Assembly: GCA_017559845.1 (NCBI GenBank)
Contig: JAFYQQ010000023.1
Span: 1 to 64,000 of the forward strand
Length of the DNA: 64,000 nucleotides
Direction: 5' to 3'
DNA from: Bacteroidaceae bacterium
GTDB lineage: Bacteria; Bacteroidota; Bacteroidia; Bacteroidales; Bacteroidaceae
Shown here in pieces: positions 19,649 through 28,129 of the stretch. How positions within the stretch are numbered: position 1 is the stretch's first letter; the number at the start of each line of letters is the position of its first letter. The translations under genes were made by a program, and so were the position numbers. Below the pieces are notes generated by a model, which saw only the letters and a program-made list of their open reading frames with translations, was not told the DNA's origin and searched no databases.

Positions 19649-20032
19649 TTACTTCTTTGCGGCCTTGGGACGCTTGGCACCATACTTACTGCGGCGCTGT
19701 GTTCTGTTTGCAACACCGGCGGTATCCAGAGTACCACGAACGATGTGGTAGCGAACACCAGGGAGGTCCTTCACACGACCACCACGCACCAATACGATGC
19801 TGTGCTCCTGCAAGTTGTGACCTTCTCCAGGAATGTAGCTGTTCACTTCCTTAGAGTTTGTAAGACGAACACGTGCGACTTTACGCATCGCAGAGTTAGG
19901 CTTCTTGGGCGTGGTGGTGTACACACGAACGCAAACACCACGACGCTGAGGACAGCTGTCCAGCGCAGGGCTCTTGCTCTTGTCCACCATAGCCGTACGG
20001 CCTTTGCGAACTAATTGTTGAATTGTAGGCAT
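19649..20032 (-). CDS. rpsL: 30S ribosomal protein S12 (uS12)
   Basis: A 127-residue S12 at the decoding centre. [33 protein letters not shown] and [12 protein letters not shown] are present. The lysines at the two streptomycin positions (in PKKPNS and RVKDLPG) are the sensitive, wild-type residues. First gene of the super-operon. Confidence 0.98.
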   Translation of the reverse strand: MPTIQQLVRKGRTAMVDKSKSPALDSCPQRRGVCVRVYTTTPKKPNSAMRKVARVRLTNSKEVNSYIPGEGHNLQEHSIVLVRGGRVKDLPGVRYHIVRGTLDTAGVANRTQRRSKYGAKRPKAAKK

Positions 20033-20115
20033 TTGTTTGATTTTTAAATTATTATATTATATTTATATTTTCTATTTCATGAGCAGAGAGGACATAATAT
20101 GCCCAATCTGGGGTG

Positions 20116-20123
20116 CAAAGGTA
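20116..20123 (-). promoter_or_regulatory. -7 element of the str-S10-spc-alpha super-operon
   Basis: On the minus strand TACCTTTG matches TAnnTTTG, about 84 bases before the rpsL start. The -33 position is AT-rich but has no TTTG, so the promoter is only half matched. It is the only good -7 element upstream of rpsL. Confidence 0.55.
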
Positions 20124-20190
20124 CGATTTTTTTCTATAATAATGTATATTTCAAGCTGTTCAATTTCAAGAAAAATAATGTTTTTAGCAA

Positions 20191-20210
20191 TATTTAACAT
20201 TATTTAACAT
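20191..20210. repeat. Tandem 10-bp direct repeat upstream of the str promoter
   Basis: TATTTAACAT occurs twice in direct succession, about 70 bases upstream of the -7 element of the rpsL promoter. The rest of the 251-base gap 20033-20283 is AT-rich and shows no gene. Confidence 0.5.
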
Positions 20211-20283
20211 AAGCCTGTGTTTTTCTTATCCTTCAAGGATGTTCTTCACAATCGAACATACATCTTCAAACTAATGAGTTAGC

Positions 20284-20703
20284 TTAAGGGAACATTTGTC
20301 TTAACGAACGTCTAAATCGTTCAATATCAACTTTAAGCAAATTAAACTCATATCTGTTAGAATCCATAAAAGCGATGACCTCCTGCGAGTATTCTTCGGC
20401 CATAAAGGAAGAATCCGCCTGAGCCGGAACGGTCAGTCTGGCACATGCCGAATCCAACAATGCCACCACACCCGCACTGTCATGCGCAGCCAAACAAAGA
20501 GACACATCAGCCAGCACAGAATCTGAAAAAGACGGGATTTCCGGTTCAAGAAAGGCTACCGTATCCACCAAAAGACAAAAAGAATCGGTCTGTTCATCAT
20601 CCGAACCGCCACCATTCCCCGGTGCCCACATACAAGTGCACAACAAGAGGGAATGGGCTGCAATTACGAAAGCGCAGAGGGATCGTCTTATCTTTGGAGC
20701 CAT
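20284..20703 (-). CDS. Small exported protein, probable lipoprotein, unknown function
   Basis: A 139-residue protein I do not recognise. Residues 1-25 form a signal peptide (RRSLCAFVIAAHSLLLCTC) with cysteines at the place of a lipobox, though Thr at -1 is atypical. The mature part is acidic and helical, with a Gly/Asp/Glu-rich linker (GNGGGSDDEQTD) and an Arg-rich end (IERFRRSLRQMFP). It has its own well-matched promoter. A periplasmic or outer-membrane location is inferred from the signal only. Confidence 0.6.
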   Translation of the reverse strand: MAPKIRRSLCAFVIAAHSLLLCTCMWAPGNGGGSDDEQTDSFCLLVDTVAFLEPEIPSFSDSVLADVSLCLAAHDSAGVVALLDSACARLTVPAQADSSFMAEEYSQEVIAFMDSNRYEFNLLKVDIERFRRSLRQMFP

Positions 20704-20733
20704 TTTCTATAGAATGTCTGTTTGTAGCAAGTG

Positions 20734-20764
20734 CAAAGATACAAATAAAAAACATATATGCAAA
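20734..20764 (-). promoter_or_regulatory. Bacteroides-type promoter of the small lipoprotein gene
   Basis: On the minus strand TTTG (20761-20764), 19 bases, TATCTTTG (20734-20741): a full match to the -33/-7 consensus, about 31 bases before the start codon. Confidence 0.8.
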
Positions 20765-20805
20765 CACTCCGCACCACATATTTGACACTTCAATACAGAA
20801 AAACG

Positions 20806-20881
20806 CAATGCGTTGCAATGGCCTATGCAATGCATTGACTTTGCTCACGCACCGCATTGTCTTTGTCTACGCACCGCATTG
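20806..20881. repeat. GCATTG-rich palindromic and direct repeats
   Basis: The stretch contains CGCAATGCG, GCAATGCATTG and two direct copies of ACGCACCGCATTG 22 bases apart. Together with the CTCATT-type low-complexity run at about 20927-20970 it fills the gap between two minus-strand genes. A related palindrome occurs at 62644-62673. Confidence 0.55.
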
Positions 20882-20969
20882 CGTCTTTTATTTTAGTATG
20901 AGGTATGGGCAGGATGACATTTGTGGTTCACAACTCATCACTCACAACTCATTACTCATTACTCATTGC

Positions 20970-23897
20970 TCAATCCCCCCACAACAAAGTTCCGTCCGCA
21001 GCCTGTCCTGCGGCATCCACGCTGATTTGTGTCGTGCGCGCGTTATTATATAAGGTAATAGTGGCCTTTCCGTCCTGGTCCAACATTACGTTAGGATTCC
21101 AATAGAGCGTGCGACGGTAGTCTTTCACGCTGTCCGGCGGTGTCTGTTTGCTATAGTCGGGACTGTAGCATTCGGCGGGATAGGCAAAGCCAGGGAGAAT
21201 GTATCGGCGGTCACGATAGATTACACGATGGTCCTCGTTGGGATGAGGAAACTTGGCCAAATACGTTTCCGGCAGATTGGAACCCTTGTATCGGTTGCTA
21301 CCTTCAAGACGCGGACAATAATCTGTATATAAACCATATTTATCTATAGCAAAATCTTCTCTGTCATTTACCATATCCTGCATGTAGGAAAGATATGTCA
21401 GCTTTCTTCCTAATTGTAAGTTCTTCTGGAAGTAAACTTTCAGATATTTCGGGTGATAGGCAGAATCTTCAGGAACGGAAATGTTTTCTTGTAATTTGGT
21501 AACACGATCATACCCATAAATCTCATATAATCTCTCTCTGTTGCCGTCCGCTTCTGGATCAACAGCACAATATGGGGCATCAAGACCGTAATCCCCTACA
21601 AAGATTCTTGTAACAGGGGCAAATAACATTCCCGAATCATAGTGGCGGTTTTTTGCTTCATAAGCATCTATCAGATATGCCGGTTGCGATTCTTTAAATT
21701 CCCTCAATCCTCTAATGCGTTTACCTTGCACATATACTTCTTCTATCTGCGTTGTACTATCATTTATTTCTATTCTTTTTGCCCCCTCAGCCTTTCCGTG
21801 CACTGAAATATTTTCCTGATAAAAGTTGTAATTTTTAACGAAGTTCGGGTAAGGAAATGATACCCTGACAAAATTGTCTGCAGTTTCAGTTCTAAATTTT
21901 CTCTTTTTGTTCTCAGGCAAATCTGCAGCATTTGTCAGCATCTGTATCCACATATATTCCTCTTCGGGCTTCCATTTTGAGGTATCTGCAGCAGACAGAA
22001 AGAACACTCCTTGACCATAGAAGCGTGGAAGTTGAATTCGGAACAATCCTTGACGAGTTTCCGTTTCACCCACAATGGCTTTATCTTCCTGCGGATGTAT
22101 CAACTCTGCATGCACCCTTACTTCACGTTCCAGTTTCGTTTTCAAACCGTATTCCTGTTTATACGCCTTCCATGAATCTACTTCCGAGCGAATAGACTCT
22201 TCTACTTTTTCAGTTGCTTCTTCCGCTACGCTTTCATCCACAGATCCATTTTTTTGCAGACTTACGGATTCATCTTTTGCTCTATAAGGGGATTCGGGCG
22301 CACGTTCGATTTTTCGGTCTTGCTCTTTCTTTTCCTCTCTAATTCTTTCAATTCTATTATGCATATGTTCCACATCAAAGTCGAACACAGAACCCATGAT
22401 GATGGGGGCTTTCTCTGCCGGCTGCGTAAGTTCCCATTCCCCTGTCAGCGCCATGTCCTTCCATTCGAACCTGCGCCATCCCTGTGTCATCATCAGAAGG
22501 TCCAGTGCCTGGCGGTGTTCCTTGTCATCCTTATGGAAGTACCAGCCCGGTTCGGGGATGAAGCCTTTTATCTCGCTTGCCAGCAACATCTCCGTCATGA
22601 TGTTGCCGTTGTCATGCAGATAGTCCATCTGATATCCGTCGCGCACCGCTACGGATATGGGAGTTCCCGCAGCCGGCGATTCAATCGCCAGATTTATCTT
22701 CTCATACGGTTTGTACTCTTCCTTCTCCGTCTTCATGGAAAGAACGGGCTTGTCCATGCCTCCGCCTCTGACAAAGAACAGACGGTCGGCAAGAATGCCG
22801 CCCTTCGTGTCGAACACGGTCACCTGATTCACGCCGGGCTTCAGCTCTTGTGTGCCAAAGACAAAGTTATTCTCCCTTTCCTTCATTGGGTGGAAGTGGC
22901 AGAGATTGCCTTCGTGCATGACGGTCATGCCCACACTGTCGGGATGCAGGCCGGCAGAAAGCGCCACCTTCACGCTCCACTTGTCCGCCTCTTCCCACAC
23001 CGTCAGCGCCGCACCTTCCTTGCGCGGCTGGGGCAGTTTGGCCTTTACGCTCTGCCCGTCCTTGGACTGGAAGACGGCTTCCGCCTCTTCACCTTCCTTT
23101 ACGGTTATGGTGAACACTCCCCTTCCCCTGTGTACAACAGGAACGGACTGGCCTGCCACTTGCAGGTTGCCCTCCAGCCACTCGCCGTCGTTCCATGTGG
23201 CCTCATACGCCACACGGCAGGGAACGCCCGCCACAAGGTTGCCGCCCTCTGGAAAGAGTGTCAATGTCTGTGTGCGCGGGTCTATGTTGTCCTCGTCCTT
23301 AAACTTACGGCGCATGATGCGCGAGGTCATGAAGCGTTCGGGGTTCTCGGGGTCTTCGGGACGGTCATATACGGGGAACACTCGGCTGTACAGCTTGTGG
23401 TAGTCGCGGTAATATTCCTTCTCCAGGGCTTTGGTCAGGAACCATTCGCCCGCCAGACGGCTGTGCTTGTGTTCAAACACGCCCCAGTTGAGCTGCCATC
23501 TGGTATAGGCCCTCAGCTCATAAAAGCCGCTGTACATGACGGGCTGGTTCAGGGCGAAGAATCCGTCGCCCCTTCCCTTGCTCATCTCAATGAGCTTGCG
23601 CTCCACCATGTATCCCTCGTGGTTATAGAGTTCCACATAGAGCACACCGCTCATCTGCGAGGGCTGTCCGGTATTGGTCTGCCGCGTGTAGGCCGAGAAC
23701 CAGATGGTGTCGCCCTGAAAGTAACAGGTGTTGTCCATGTGTATGAAGACCTTTTCCTGTGGAATCCGCTGGCCAAAGGCTTGCAGGCGTTCAATATACG
23801 CTGCAAACGGTGTATCCTTGTATTCGTTATTTTGTGCAAGGATATTGATACCAAAAGGCATCAGCAACATAATTAAGGTGAAGAGTTGCTTTCTCAT
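20970..23897 (-). CDS. Large exported MG2-domain-like protein of unknown function
   Basis: About 975 residues. The start MRKQLFTLIMLLMPFGINIL gives a signal peptide; an upstream in-frame TTG start would spoil it. The N-terminal part (about 40-160) contains KVFIHMDNTCYFQGDTIWF and GVLYVELYNHEGYMVERK, the pattern of macroglobulin MG2-like domains common in secreted Bacteroidetes proteins. The central part has a Lys/Glu-rich coiled region. A later EVYVQGKRI stretch resembles the start of TonB-plug domains, but no beta-barrel follows. The end (TLYNNARTTQISVDAAGQ) is again macroglobulin-like. Such proteins are usually annotated as TonB-plug or MG2 proteins; the role is not known. It stands alone between two non-coding regions. 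Confidence 0.65.
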   Translation of the reverse strand: MRKQLFTLIMLLMPFGINILAQNNEYKDTPFAAYIERLQAFGQRIPQEKVFIHMDNTCYFQGDTIWFSAYTRQTNTGQPSQMSGVLYVELYNHEGYMVERKLIEMSKGRGDGFFALNQPVMYSGFYELRAYTRWQLNWGVFEHKHSRLAGEWFLTKALEKEYYRDYHKLYSRVFPVYDRPEDPENPERFMTSRIMRRKFKDEDNIDPRTQTLTLFPEGGNLVAGVPCRVAYEATWNDGEWLEGNLQVAGQSVPVVHRGRGVFTITVKEGEEAEAVFQSKDGQSVKAKLPQPRKEGAALTVWEEADKWSVKVALSAGLHPDSVGMTVMHEGNLCHFHPMKERENNFVFGTQELKPGVNQVTVFDTKGGILADRLFFVRGGGMDKPVLSMKTEKEEYKPYEKINLAIESPAAGTPISVAVRDGYQMDYLHDNGNIMTEMLLASEIKGFIPEPGWYFHKDDKEHRQALDLLMMTQGWRRFEWKDMALTGEWELTQPAEKAPIIMGSVFDFDVEHMHNRIERIREEKKEQDRKIERAPESPYRAKDESVSLQKNGSVDESVAEEATEKVEESIRSEVDSWKAYKQEYGLKTKLEREVRVHAELIHPQEDKAIVGETETRQGLFRIQLPRFYGQGVFFLSAADTSKWKPEEEYMWIQMLTNAADLPENKKRKFRTETADNFVRVSFPYPNFVKNYNFYQENISVHGKAEGAKRIEINDSTTQIEEVYVQGKRIRGLREFKESQPAYLIDAYEAKNRHYDSGMLFAPVTRIFVGDYGLDAPYCAVDPEADGNRERLYEIYGYDRVTKLQENISVPEDSAYHPKYLKVYFQKNLQLGRKLTYLSYMQDMVNDREDFAIDKYGLYTDYCPRLEGSNRYKGSNLPETYLAKFPHPNEDHRVIYRDRRYILPGFAYPAECYSPDYSKQTPPDSVKDYRRTLYWNPNVMLDQDGKATITLYNNARTTQISVDAAGQAADGTLLWGD

Positions 23898-24288
23898 GTT
23901 TTTGTACTTTATAATGGTTAGTAGATACAAAAATAACGATTTCTCTCGGAACGGCCTAATGATAAGGCTACTTTTTAATTATCTGATGGCATATTCGTTG
24001 ATTTTTAGACTGTAGATATAGTTATGAGTAGTGAGTAGATGGTCATGCTGAACTTGTTTCAGCATCTGTCCGCGGTGAAGTATTAATATTGGCTCGCAGT
24101 GAGATCCTGAAACAAGTTCAGGATGACATCAGGAGTCATTTGTTATTTATACCCTCATTTGGGGGACGCCAATTCAATACTTCTGTCCAAAAATAAAAAT
24201 ATTTTACCTTTATTGGCTTTTGGATGGAAAATTAGTCATAACCTTAACAGAATTGTGGACAAACTCCCTATTTCTGTGAAAATTTGTA
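23898..24288. other. Non-coding gap between divergent genes
   Basis: AT-rich sequence between the divergent MG2-like gene and msrC. It holds the inverted repeat pair described at 24042-24127. No further gene is supported. Confidence 0.5.
24042..24127. repeat. Pair of inverted palindromic repeats (AACTTGTTTCAG type)
   Basis: The left arm GTCATGCTGAACTTGTTTCA (continuing GCATCT) is inverted relative to the right arm AGATCCTGAAACAAGTTCAG (continuing GATGAC) with about 34 bases between. Each arm also folds on itself (TGCTGAA/TTCAGCA and TCCTGAA/TTCAGGA). Repeats with this core are widespread in intergenic DNA of Bacteroidetes. Confidence 0.75.
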
Positions 24289-24296
24289 TAACTTTG
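24289..24296 (+). promoter_or_regulatory. -7 element directly in front of msrC
   Basis: TAACTTTG matches TAnnTTTG and ends 5 bases before the msrC ATG, so transcription would start at or within two bases of the start codon. The -33 position has no clear TTTG. Confidence 0.5.
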
Positions 24297-24301
24297 CACG
24301 C

Positions 24302-24751
24302 ATGAGCAAAAGTACAGCATACGAAGAACTGCTGAATGAAGTCAAGTCCTTCATTCAGGGTGAGAATGACAAGATTGCGTGCATGGCCAACGTGGCCGCA
24401 CTTATCCATGAACGTTTCGGCTTCTGGTGGACTGGTTTCTACCGGGTGATTGGAGAGGAGCTGGTACTGGGTCCGTTCCAAGGGCCGGTGGCCTGTACCC
24501 GAATCCGCAAAGGACGTGGCGTATGCGGCACCAGTTGGAACGAAGCCCGCACAGTGATAGTACCCAACGTACATGAGTTTCCCGGACATATTGCTTGCAG
24601 CAGTCTGTCCAACAGTGAAATCGTAGTTCCGGTATTCGACGAATGCGGCAACGTAACCGGCGTGCTGGACATAGACAGCCGCGACTTCGACACCTTTGAC
24701 GAGACAGACGCGGAATGGCTTGAAAAAATATGCCGCTTGATCAGAATTTGA
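24302..24751 (+). CDS. msrC: Free methionine-(R)-sulfoxide reductase (GAF domain)
   Basis: A 149-residue single GAF-domain protein of the fRMsr (YebR/MsrC) family, which reduces free Met-(R)-sulfoxide in the cytoplasm. Family blocks: WWTGFYRV, LVLGPFQGPVACTRI, GRGVCGTSW, FPGHIACSS, EIVVPVFDE and TGVLDIDS. The three catalytic/resolving cysteines are all present (in VACT, GVCGT and HIACSS). ATG at 24302 is chosen; a TTG 18 bases upstream overlaps the -7 element. First gene of a run of tightly packed plus-strand genes, with proC 20 bases behind. Confidence 0.93.
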   Translation: MSKSTAYEELLNEVKSFIQGENDKIACMANVAALIHERFGFWWTGFYRVIGEELVLGPFQGPVACTRIRKGRGVCGTSWNEARTVIVPNVHEFPGHIACSSLSNSEIVVPVFDECGNVTGVLDIDSRDFDTFDETDAEWLEKICRLIRI

Positions 24752-24771
24752 AACCACAACTGCAAGATACA

Positions 24772-25569
24772 ATGAAAATAGCCATTATAGGAGCCGGCAA
24801 CATGGGCGGAGCCACTGCCCGCGGATTGGCCAAGGGCACTATTGTCCGCAACGAAGACATCTTTGTAAGCAACCCCAGCCGTCCGAAACTTGACGCATTG
24901 GAACAAGCGTTTCCCCAAATACGGACAACCCAGGACAATCGCGAATGTGTGAAAGGTGCAGACCTGGTCATCCTGGCGGTGAAACCATGGAAGATTGAGG
25001 AAGTCATCCTCGAAATCCGCGATGTGCTGGACTACAGCAAAGTGGCAGTAGCCAGCATGGCTGCGGGCATGGGCACAGAAGCTGTAAGCCGATGCCTTGA
25101 GCGCAATGACGGCAGCACTCTCCCACCCGTCTACTACATTATCCCCAATACCGCCATTGCCGTGCAGCAAAGCATGACCTTCATTTCCGGTGCACGCACA
25201 AACAAAGCGATGGACAATGCCCTACTGGACATCTTCAACGAGCTTGGCTGTGCCATGATGATTGAAGAGCGGCAGATGAATGCCGGCATGGCACTGGCAA
25301 GCTGTGGCATAGCCTATGCCATGCGCTACATCAGGGCAGCCACGGAAGGGGGCGTAGAGTTGGGCATGTATGCCCACGAAGCCCAACAAATTGTGGCACA
25401 AACGCTGAAAGGAGCCGTAAGCCTGCTCGAAGCGAACCACTCGCATCCCGAGGCGGAGATAGACAAAGTGACCACACCAGGAGGCATCACCATAAAAGGC
25501 CTGAACGCCATGGAACGAAACGGCTTCAGCAACAGTGTGATTGAAGGCTTGAAGGCCTCAAAGAAATGA
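24772..25569 (+). CDS. proC: Pyrroline-5-carboxylate reductase
   Basis: A 265-residue enzyme making proline from pyrroline-5-carboxylate with NAD(P)H. The Rossmann motif MKIAIIGAGNMGGATARGL fixes the start; upstream in-frame residues are not part of the family. The C-terminal signature VTTPGGITIKGLNAMERNGF is present. It is 20 bases behind msrC and 53 before the nucleotidyltransferase gene. Confidence 0.97.
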   Translation: MKIAIIGAGNMGGATARGLAKGTIVRNEDIFVSNPSRPKLDALEQAFPQIRTTQDNRECVKGADLVILAVKPWKIEEVILEIRDVLDYSKVAVASMAAGMGTEAVSRCLERNDGSTLPPVYYIIPNTAIAVQQSMTFISGARTNKAMDNALLDIFNELGCAMMIEERQMNAGMALASCGIAYAMRYIRAATEGGVELGMYAHEAQQIVAQTLKGAVSLLEANHSHPEAEIDKVTTPGGITIKGLNAMERNGFSNSVIEGLKASKK

Positions 25570-25622
25570 AACAGAGAAACGGATATATAATACAAGGTTA
25601 TACAACATAAAGCAAAAGCACA

Positions 25623-26333
25623 ATGACATTCGCAATCATTTCCGCCGGAGAAGGCTCACGACTCTCGCAAGAGGGAGTGGCACTACCCAAACCACTTGTC
25701 CGTCTGAACGGCACAGCCATGATTGACCGTCTGATACAGATTTTCACTCGCAACGGCGCAGACAAGATAGTTGTCATCATCAACAACGAAACGCCTCAGA
25801 CAAAAGCGCATCTGCTGAAGCTGCAGGAAGAGTGGCCCATTCCGGTGGAACTGGTCGTTAAGACCACACCCAGTTCCATGCACAGCTTTTACGAACTGAG
25901 CCAGTTCCTTACCGATGACAAATTCTGTCTGACTACCGTAGACACCATCTTCCGCGAAGAGGAGTTCTCCCGTTTCATCACCTTCTTCAAGGAATCAGAT
26001 GCCGACGGCTGCATGGCCGTTACAGACTATATCGACGACGAGAAGCCCCTCTACATTTCCACCGATGAAAAGTTGGACATCACCGGATTCCATGATGCCA
26101 TAACACCGGAATGCAAATACATATCAGGCGGCATCTACTGTCTCACCCCGCCAGCCATAAAGACACTTGAGTACTGCATGGCTACAGGCATGTCCCGAAT
26201 GAGGAACTTCCAACGGCAATTGGTTGCAGACGGATTGCACCTGAAAGCATATCCCTTCCACAAGATTGTGGACGTGGACCATGCGGAAGACATAAAGAAA
26301 GCCGAGGCGTTCTTGATTGGAATAGATTCGTAA
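25623..26333 (+). CDS. Nucleotidyltransferase of the MobA/GlmU-like NTP-transferase fold
   Basis: A 236-residue protein with the NTP-transferase signature at its start: ISAEG-like loop GEGSRL, then LPKPLVRLNGTAMIDRL. The metal-site Asp is likely that of LTTVDTIF; a late VDVDHAEDIKKAE matches the closing motif of sugar-phosphate/alcohol-phosphate nucleotidyltransferases. It would join an NTP and a phosphorylated sugar or polyol. The downstream CDP-alcohol phosphatidyltransferase suggests a CDP-activated product (for example CDP-inositol), but neither nucleotide nor sugar is determined by the sequence. It is 3 bases from the ATP-grasp gene. Confidence 0.8.
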   Translation: MTFAIISAGEGSRLSQEGVALPKPLVRLNGTAMIDRLIQIFTRNGADKIVVIINNETPQTKAHLLKLQEEWPIPVELVVKTTPSSMHSFYELSQFLTDDKFCLTTVDTIFREEEFSRFITFFKESDADGCMAVTDYIDDEKPLYISTDEKLDITGFHDAITPECKYISGGIYCLTPPAIKTLEYCMATGMSRMRNFQRQLVADGLHLKAYPFHKIVDVDHAEDIKKAEAFLIGIDS

Positions 26334-26336
26334 AGG

Positions 26337-27188
26337 ATGAAGAGTACAAGAATCATCGGTATCAGCAGAGGAAGCCAATACTCTCCCAACCACATAGGAA
26401 ACGACGCAGCCATTTTCAACCGGGTAACCGAAGAACTGCGCACTATGGGGCACACCGTAGAGACATATACCGAGAAAGAATTTACAGAGAGCGGTGCAGA
26501 AAGCGCCGTCATCTATGGCATGGCACGCGACACCGCCACACTGGAAAGGTTAAGGATTTTGGAAGACAAGGGCGCAGTGGTCATCAATTCGGCTTACGGA
26601 ATTGACAACTGCATACGCAAGGCCATGACCATGTTGCTCACAAGCCACGATATACCTCACCCCGACAGTCTGATCGTTTCCACGGCTGTCCCTTATTCCG
26701 GACAGCACTTACCCTGTTGGATAAAGCGGGGAGATTCGCACGCCATTTTGAAAGAAGACGTATCCTATGCCGCCACACGCGAAGAGGCAGACGCCATCCT
26801 TGCCAGTTTCCGGCAAAGAGGCATTGCCGAAGCGGTGGTGAACGAACATCTGCAAGGCGACCTTGTAAAGTTCTATGGTGTGCGGGACACCGGATTCTTC
26901 CACTGGTTCTACCCTGACCCTTCCGCACACAGCAAGTTCGGTCTGGAAAAGATAAACGGCAGAGCCAAAGGCATCTGCTTTGACGAAGAGAGGTTGAAAG
27001 CATATAGCGACAAGGCGTCCAGAGTTCTGGAGGTTCCCGTCTATGGCGGCGACTGCGTGGTAACTCCCAACGGCGACATAAAAATCATAGACTTCAACGA
27101 CTGGCCCAGTTTTGCATGCTGCCGAGACATGGCAGGAAAGAAAATAGCGGAATACATCCACAACATGGCCATAAAACAAGAAAAATGA
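26337..27188 (+). CDS. ATP-grasp (RimK-like) ligase, substrate unknown
   Basis: A 283-residue protein with features of an ATP-grasp enzyme: a nucleotide-binding Lys region (PCWIKRGDSHAILKED), a hinge Glu (VVNEHLQGDLVKFYGV) and the C-terminal Mg-binding IKIIDFNDWPSF with the DxN pair. The N-terminal domain starts GISRGSQYSPNHIGND. Enzymes of this fold join a carboxylate to an amine or similar group using ATP. Lying between a nucleotidyltransferase and a CDP-alcohol phosphatidyltransferase with an ATGA overlap, it may modify the lipid headgroup or its precursor. Fold assignment is good; function is open. Confidence 0.7.
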   Translation: MKSTRIIGISRGSQYSPNHIGNDAAIFNRVTEELRTMGHTVETYTEKEFTESGAESAVIYGMARDTATLERLRILEDKGAVVINSAYGIDNCIRKAMTMLLTSHDIPHPDSLIVSTAVPYSGQHLPCWIKRGDSHAILKEDVSYAATREEADAILASFRQRGIAEAVVNEHLQGDLVKFYGVRDTGFFHWFYPDPSAHSKFGLEKINGRAKGICFDEERLKAYSDKASRVLEVPVYGGDCVVTPNGDIKIIDFNDWPSFACCRDMAGKKIAEYIHNMAIKQEK

Positions 27189-28129
27189 ATACAAATACAA
27201 AGAAAAGCGATTTCAGGGCTTCATTCAAGTCCATGGACACAGAAGAGCTACTAGACATCTACACCAACCGCCCCATCGGATACGTTTGGGCCAAGTTATT
27301 TGCAAAGGCAGGAATACACCCCAACGTGGTCACCATACTGTCCATCATTCTGGGCATGAGTGCAGGAGTCATGTTCTATTATCCCGACATGAAGCACACA
27401 ATCATTGGCATCCTGCTGCTGATGTGGGCCAACCATTACGACAGCGCAGACGGGCAACTGGCACGCATGACCGGCAAGAAGACCTTGTGGGGACGCATGC
27501 TTGACGGTTTTGCCGGCGACCTTTGGTTTTTCAGTATCTACTTTTTCATCTGCCTGCGACTTACCCCTCAGCCCATCCCCTTTCTGCCCGACACGGAATG
27601 GGGCATCTACATCTGGCTGTTAGGCGCCATTGCAGGCCTCATCTGCCACACCCGCCAATGTATGCTGGCAGACTATTACCGAAACATACACCTGTACTTC
27701 CTGAAGGGGAAGTCGGGCAGCGAACTGGACAATTTCAAGCAACAGCGTGAAGCATTCCACAACCTGCCATGGAAAGGAAACGTGTGGTGGAAACTGTTCC
27801 TCTACTTCTATGGCAACTACACACGCAAGCAAGAGAAGTCCACTCCTAACTTCCAACGCTTCTACGCCTTGGTGAGGGATAAATTCGGAGACGACATTCC
27901 GCAAAGCCTGCGCGACGAGTTCCGTGCCGCAAGCAAGCCCCTGATGAAATACACCAACATCCTTACGTTTAACACGCGTGCCATTGTGCTGTACATCAGT
28001 CTGCTCATTGGACAGCCCTGGCTGTACTTCCTGTTTGAGGTTACTGTGCTGACAAGCCTTTACCTCTACATGCACAACCGACATGAAGCGCTGAGCGCAC
28101 GCCTTTATCATAAATACAGAAACGCATGA
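27185..28129 (+). CDS. CDP-alcohol phosphatidyltransferase family protein
   Basis: A 314-residue membrane protein with the CDP-AP motif at about residues 93-119: DSADGQLAR, eight residues, G-RML-D. The last Asp of the classical motif (Dx3D) is displaced by one (LDGFAGD), an odd feature. Several hydrophobic segments follow, for example LLGAIAGLICH and LYISLLIGQPWLYFLF. The family moves a phosphoalcohol between CDP and an acceptor (as in PI or PG-phosphate synthesis) at the inner membrane. The start MNTNTKKS overlaps the preceding stop (ATGA); a longer upstream reading would lie inside the ATP-grasp gene. Likely the key lipid-forming step of the cluster. Confidence 0.85.
   Translation: MNTNTKKSDFRASFKSMDTEELLDIYTNRPIGYVWAKLFAKAGIHPNVVTILSIILGMSAGVMFYYPDMKHTIIGILLLMWANHYDSADGQLARMTGKKTLWGRMLDGFAGDLWFFSIYFFICLRLTPQPIPFLPDTEWGIYIWLLGAIAGLICHTRQCMLADYYRNIHLYFLKGKSGSELDNFKQQREAFHNLPWKGNVWWKLFLYFYGNYTRKQEKSTPNFQRFYALVRDKFGDDIPQSLRDEFRAASKPLMKYTNILTFNTRAIVLYISLLIGQPWLYFLFEVTVLTSLYLYMHNRHEALSARLYHKYRNA

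Noticed and set aside
22254-23876. Long plus-strand open frame of about 540 codons opposite the MG2-like gene
   Set aside because: It is antisense to a well-supported exported protein, starts without a promoter or ribosome-binding site, and its translation has no recognisable domain and many His/Arg runs typical of shadow frames.
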